This document shows, in pieces, positions 59,021-64,000 of a stretch of DNA of 64,000 bases. The stretch is from Chrysemys picta bellii (lineage: Eukaryota > Chordata > Testudines > Emydidae). The notes under the pieces were generated by a model that was not told the DNA's origin, searched no databases, and saw only the letters and a list, made by a program, of their open reading frames with translations. The stretch spans positions 103,439,546-103,503,545 of the forward strand of contig NC_088799.1 in NCBI RefSeq assembly GCF_011386835.1, read 5' to 3'. Made by a program: the position numbers and the translations under genes. How positions within the stretch are numbered: the first letter of the stretch is position 1; each line of letters begins with the position of its first letter.

Positions 59021-59845
59021 GGTAAACATGGAAGATATCGTGGCAAGGAATCAAGTGGGCATTGTTCAGTAAAAGAATATTGTGAGTAGCCTACTATGCT
59101 TAGATATCATGACAATGAGCAAGACAAAAATACACCTGGACATAGCTGGCTAGTGTCCTCCCCACTAATCCCACCTTCCTAGCTGGTGCTGACTGGAAAT
59201 ATTCTTGCAACCGGAGGACATCTCTGGTCCCAGGGCACTACGTGTTTTCTTCTCCCTGGGCATATTGATTTGAACAGCTGGGGGAGGCGAGCAGTAGTTA
59301 TCCAAGATCAGCAGCAACTCGATCTTTAATTCACTAAACAGTTCGGTAAACCTGTAACAAACAGTTTAAAAGAAAAGACCAAAGCTATTGGGTAACAAAA
59401 GAAAGGAAAACAAATGGACCTAAAAATCGGGACAGATTAAAGACAAAGATTCTTAGGACTCCAGAAGGAACAGAAACGAAGGCCTTAATGTTGTACAAGC
59501 TTCTTATTAATCCTAAATTCAACTATGACATACCCAGGAGTTAAAGGTGATCACAGCCCCAGGGGAAAGCCTGCAGGCTGCCCCAGCAACACGCATCCTC
59601 ACACTATGGCATGTAATGCTGACTGATGACACAAGTTTCCAGTACACCACAATGATAACGATATCACAACAATCACCAGGTCAGGCGACCCACTGCCCAA
59701 CTGCAGCTGAAATATATTCACTCTACCAGAGCCAAAAGTACTTTAAAAAGATGCACAGGTTACTGGAAACGGTGGTAATCACGAGCTCAATACATGAACT
59801 CAAGAGCCACAACAAGCTAACACACTCTTGGTAAGACTCCCACTC
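59021..59845. other. No gene or repeat recognised
   Basis: About 820 bases of unassigned DNA. The 95-codon frame at 59547-59834 is not protein-like. Confidence 0.5.
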
Positions 59846-59849
59846 ATAG

Positions 59850-60235
59850 ACAGTAAACGCTTTTTTATCCGGCATGTTGGGGGATTGGGGGTGCCAGTAA
59901 GTGAAAAATACTGGTTAACTAAGAGGGAGGGAGTTTGGGTAGGGGAGGAGGTGTGGGGCTGGGGGTTGGGGCACAGGAGGGAGTGCGGGGGGCAGGCTCT
60001 GGGAGGGAGTTTGGATGCAGGAGGGGGCTCGGGGCAGGGGGGTTAGGACGTGGGAGGGATTTCAGGTTGCCAGATTCAGGGGGTGCTCATCTCGGGCGGC
60101 TCCCCGCAAGCAGCGATCTGTCCCTGATGCTTCTAGGCAGAGGCACAGCTAAGAGGCTCTGCACGCTGCCCCTGCCCCGAGCACTGGCTCCGCAGATCCG
60201 ATTGGCTGGAAACCTTTACCATCAGTATATGGTAT
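59850..60235. mobile_element. GC-rich interspersed repeat with G-rich tandem core
   Basis: Starts with 'ttttttatccggcatgttgg' and 'aaatactggttaacta', then has G-rich imperfect tandem units of about 30-45 bases built from 'gggagggagtttggatgcag'. It ends in a GC-rich part with 'cggctccccgcaagcagcg' and 'gattggctggaaacc'. I recall this combination as a turtle repeat. Terminal inverted repeats and a target duplication were not found. Confidence 0.5.
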
Positions 60236-63200
60236 CCAGTAGTCTTTTGTCTCTTTGTTAACATTTACCCTTTAGTGGGTCACAAAGATAAAGGCCAAAC
60301 ATTTTTTCAGAAGTGAGTGCCTAAAATTAGACTCCTAAATCTGTATTTTAGCATCTATGTAAATAGTTTGATTATCAAAAGAGTTGAACAGTCCCCTTGA
60401 GGTCACTGATTTAGGTGCCTAAATATGGACCTAGGAACCTAACTTTATGGACCAATTTTTTTAAAATCTTGGCCAAATTCTTCACCTACTTAACTCACAA
60501 ATAACAAAGCGCCTAGGTGTACAGGAAACCACTCTGACAAATCAGTCTGTCAAGATCACCCGAAAAGTATCCCCGACCATACAAGAACACTTCCATTCCA
60601 CATACGCGCCTCTGTGAAGCAAGTTATATTCACCACTTTGTGTGCTGGCTTGTGACATATTTCTGTGTTCCAACAATTAAAAACAGAAGTTGATGGTCCT
60701 TAGAATAAATATATCATAGAATAATAACCATCATCACACCCTTCATAGTGATTGTGCCACCCCTTCCATGACATGCCAAAACATTCTTCCCCTCTGACCA
60801 CCTATTGAACTTAATGGCCCTATTTAATATCAGTGGCAATTGTATGGGTTGGGGAAAGAATCTAAACTGCACAGAGGTGGAGAGTAACTTTTTGGTTTGA
60901 AGAGACCTGAAATTTGTCCGATTGGTTTGGCATTGCTGGATGTCCACTGCTTACCCAATGCTTCTGGGGGGAAGTTCCCTCTCCGGACAGCTTTCCCAGA
61001 TCCCCCAGCAAGTGCATAACGTATGTCTTTAGCTCTTTCCAGTTTAATCCTTTGCTGTTCAACCTGTCCCGTGGACCCATGTCACAGTAAATCTGCATTG
61101 GCACATGCGTGGTCTCATGGACAGTGCTCGCCTGTTCCTTGTTCTACCAAATGGCTTGCCCAGCACTGTTGCCTTGTGGGCAGAAATAGAATCACATGTT
61201 CATAAACCTCCAGGTTTCCCTTTCCTCTATTATTCCAAATATTGTCTGTGTGACACAGGGGTTTCTAGAGAGGCCATGGGGAGTACAGACGCTTGATGTC
61301 AAACCTTCAACTCTGCCCAAGCTGCTCTGAAGAGGAAATGGACCTTGTCGTATTCTAGGGCCGAACACTTCCCACTCTGTGATCCATAAGCAATTCCACA
61401 GTCCCACAGCTGGTTCAGCTTTTGCATCACATTGAAGTGTACTTATTGCGGGATGAAGACGCACCATCCACATGGCACAAGGAGATTTATGTCACCCATC
61501 TTCTCTTGATAACTGAGCAGCTAAGCTCCAAGGCGCACACGCTTAGCGTTTATCCAAATGGATCAAATAATGTCTTGGGCAATAAAACCTACATTGAATA
61601 AATTGGTAAGTACAGCGGCACTCATTAAAAACAAACATCGAAAAGCAATAGACTTGTAAAAATTGGATATCCCTTCCCCGTCCCCTAATCTATCCAGTCT
61701 CTTACAGACAGGCTTCTGAATGGATTTCTCTCTCTCAAAACACAACTCTTCCTCTCCCTGATATGATATGCTTGAATTATTCTTTGCTTTGGGGAGCCAT
61801 GTTATTAGTTCTTCGATAGATTTATACGCACAAAACAACCAAGGGATTAGGAGGATGTAGAATTTTGTCTAGAGAGCACCCTGTTTTTTGTATTTTCTTT
61901 TTTGTTTATATTCTGTTTGGTTTGGTTTTGGGGGAGGTTATAAGAAAGTAAAGCATGGCAAATTTGGAGTAAAATGTTTTTGGTTTTTAGTTTAAACTTT
62001 TCTCAGTGCAGTTTCTTTTTCAAAGACCAGGAGCCAGACTTGGGAATGTTATTACAGTAGAATCCTGAGGCCCACCCTTTTCACACAAGGCTAAAGCATA
62101 GCTGTCATATATTGCATATGAGGAAAGATACATTTGTATTAGTGAGGGGTTCCTTAAAGTATGTATTCGTCCAGCAGCTCAATTTAACATTCCCAATTCT
62201 ACATCATTTTTAACTGAGCTCTGCCATACCTTCCCAATCCGGGATGCATCACAGATGCTAGGAACACTGTGAAGAATGTCTAAATGAATGCAGTATCAGG
62301 AAATGTATGCTTAAAAAAAAGTAACATTTAAGCTGCTGCCAGAAATATGTATTTAAATAAATAATGGACATAATGTTTATAACTTTCTTCTTTGGAACCT
62401 GACTTTCTACCACTAGTTACAGCCAATGTAGGTTGCCCGAAAAGTGATATGTTTTCAGTCGAAGTAAAAAGGCATACCATCGTCTCTGTAAAAGAGCTTC
62501 TATAACTTTGCTGATCCTGTGAGAAACTTCCATTTGTTTCTATGGCAATAGAAAGCATCGTGGTGCTCTTGTCACAATTATAGCTTCTGAAGCTCCCGTG
62601 AAAGGAATGGCTCCCAACTCAGGCAACCAAAGAAGATTAGCATGGTTGTTATTCCAACTTCATGGACCAGCTGCCAAGCAAATCCTTGGTTTAAAAAACT
62701 GAAGGGACGGTTTATTCCTGAGACGTCTGTATGAGTATGCCATGCAGCACACTACACACCCCACTATCGCCATACAACCCATTTGTGACTTGGAATTAGG
62801 CTCCCCTCCTTTCAAAATGACAACTCGCATGTGAACAATGATGAGCCTCTTTCATGGGTCATGACAGGCTTCTGCTGCCCTACATGCGCCAGTCACCCGT
62901 TCATGACCTAGAGCCTCTCTCCAGAAGTGGGGCTTCATTGCAGCCACTAGTTTAGCCTTGAGGTTTTCCCATCCAAGTACCAGCCCAGTACCTGCTTAAC
63001 GTAAGAGATCCCACACATTCACAGCCTGGGTGGTAACGAGGTATAATGTGTGCGCTGAAACCGGGATATACTATCGTGCTAGGAGTGTTTATGTTTCCCC
63101 ATTAACCAGTATGCACCAGCCACAATGGATACTCATGACCATGTCTCAACTGGTGTCTGTTAACTTAACTCCATTTTCAGAATCCTTAATTTTCAGTTGC

Positions 63201-64000
63201 CCTGCTGAAGAGGTTTCATATGCATGACGACTCGAGAGGACTGATGGCGGGACAGGGCAATTTTATTTTTGGAGTGAGAACACATGCTGATTTTTATTTA
63301 CCTTTTTTTAGACAGACACATGTACGTCATGCCGCAGAGAGCAAAAATTATAAACCTGACTTCCCTATAACTCAACATATATTCAGTAGACAGATCTCCA
63401 CCTCAGCCCACAACTTTTCTAGGTGAAACAGTGGAGAATCACACCCAAGTGAACCCAGGCAATAGCTTAATGATGTAGCCTACACCATTATCTCCCTTGT
63501 TTCATTTTGAACGAGACATCATCAAAAATACAGTGTGAAAGAAAAGGCCTTACATAAACGTAATAATGTGTTTCTTAAACAGGCTTCATCTTGATAGGTT
63601 TTAAAATAACTTCTCTATCAAGAAGAAGTTTCCAGAAGATCAGATGTTTGAATTATAACCAGCTCCTAAATAGAAACATGTCTATAAATTCTCTTGTTTG
63701 TAAGATGACATCAGTCATAAAGGCACACTTATTTTTAATTTTGCTGCTGGATGAATGTTGAATGGGTGTTGAAAAAGACTCATAGCAATCAGCTATTTTA
63801 CAGGATGATTTTTATACTGAATGGTCTGTAAATTAAGGAGACGATGTCCTCTCAAGACCATTTCACCCAGATAAGACCATGCCAGCTTCCGAAAAAATAG
63901 TCTCCTGGATCCAAAGATTTGATATTGGGAGGGGGGTGGGCACAGACTTACAGTCTCTGCAGTATGGTAAATGCCACATTTTTAAATTGCTGATTTAAGC
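60236..64000. other. Unassigned region to the window end
   Basis: About 3.8 kb. At 60310-60480 are words such as 'agtgcctaaaattagac' and 'tttaggtgcctaaatatgg', which belong to the recurrent degenerate motif family. The rest, including the final 2 kb of AT-rich sequence, holds nothing I can name. Open frames stay below about 95 codons. Confidence 0.45.

Noticed and set aside
1..64000. CRISPR arrays, operons, prophage or insertion-sequence content
   Set aside because: No regularly spaced direct repeats, no ribosome-binding sites and no dense coding were seen; the window is vertebrate repeat-rich DNA.

Overview
The window is vertebrate nuclear DNA with no protein-coding gene, rRNA, tRNA, operon or CRISPR array that I can support. 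The repeats point to a turtle, probably a cryptodire. Three copies of a tRNA-derived SINE match, from memory, the cryptodiran 'Cry' SINEs. There are at least eight CR1 LINE fragments, and many short DNA transposons whose sequences I remember as typical of turtle and crocodilian genomes. No database search was possible, so the organism and all family names rest on recognition.

Layout. 1-4.7 kb holds only a CR1 tail and unassigned AT-rich DNA. 4.7-6.5 kb is a 5'-truncated CR1 on the + strand. 7.4-8.1 kb resembles a decayed retroviral LTR. 8.9-10.65 kb holds a C-terminal fragment of a different non-LTR reverse transcriptase, an abutting SINE and a second SINE. 11.8-12.6 kb holds an unexplained open frame joined to a CR1 piece. 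12.6-21 kb is mostly unassigned, with a Z-DNA-type tract, a MITE remnant and a third SINE. 21.0-23.75 kb is a nest: a minus-strand CR1 interrupted by a hAT-like element, which itself holds a Harbinger-like MITE and a solo LTR. 24-30 kb holds a CCAAT/octamer/TATA cluster, CR1 pieces, a second Harbinger-like MITE and a retroviral LTR. 35.4-36.6 kb holds a GC-rich hAT-like element with a second repeat inserted at its edge. 37.8-39.6 kb is a MITE followed by a CR1. 43.1 kb is a short hAT element. 46.5-51.5 kb is a run of old repeats: CR1 tails, a MIR-like SINE, a MITE, two CR1s and a tRNA-like foldback. 54.4-55.5 kb is a foldback hAT-like element of about 1 kb with very high GC. 56.6, 58.8 and 59.8 kb hold smaller repeats. 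The last 4 kb shows nothing I can name.

Function. All reverse-transcriptase frames are broken, and in three CR1 copies the catalytic Asp-Asp region is altered. Nothing here looks able to move on its own. The best-supported observations are insertion events with target-site duplications (TSDs) readable in the sequence: four hAT-like elements (three with exact 8-bp duplications, one 7 of 8), Harbinger-like elements flanked by TAA or TTA, an LTR with a 5-bp duplication (4 of 5) and one repeat with an exact 11-bp duplication. The long open frames at 54.4-55.8 kb come from GC-rich palindromic DNA and are not genes. I did not find a credible new biological system; the most unusual objects are the two GC-rich hAT-like elements and the four-layer insertion nest.
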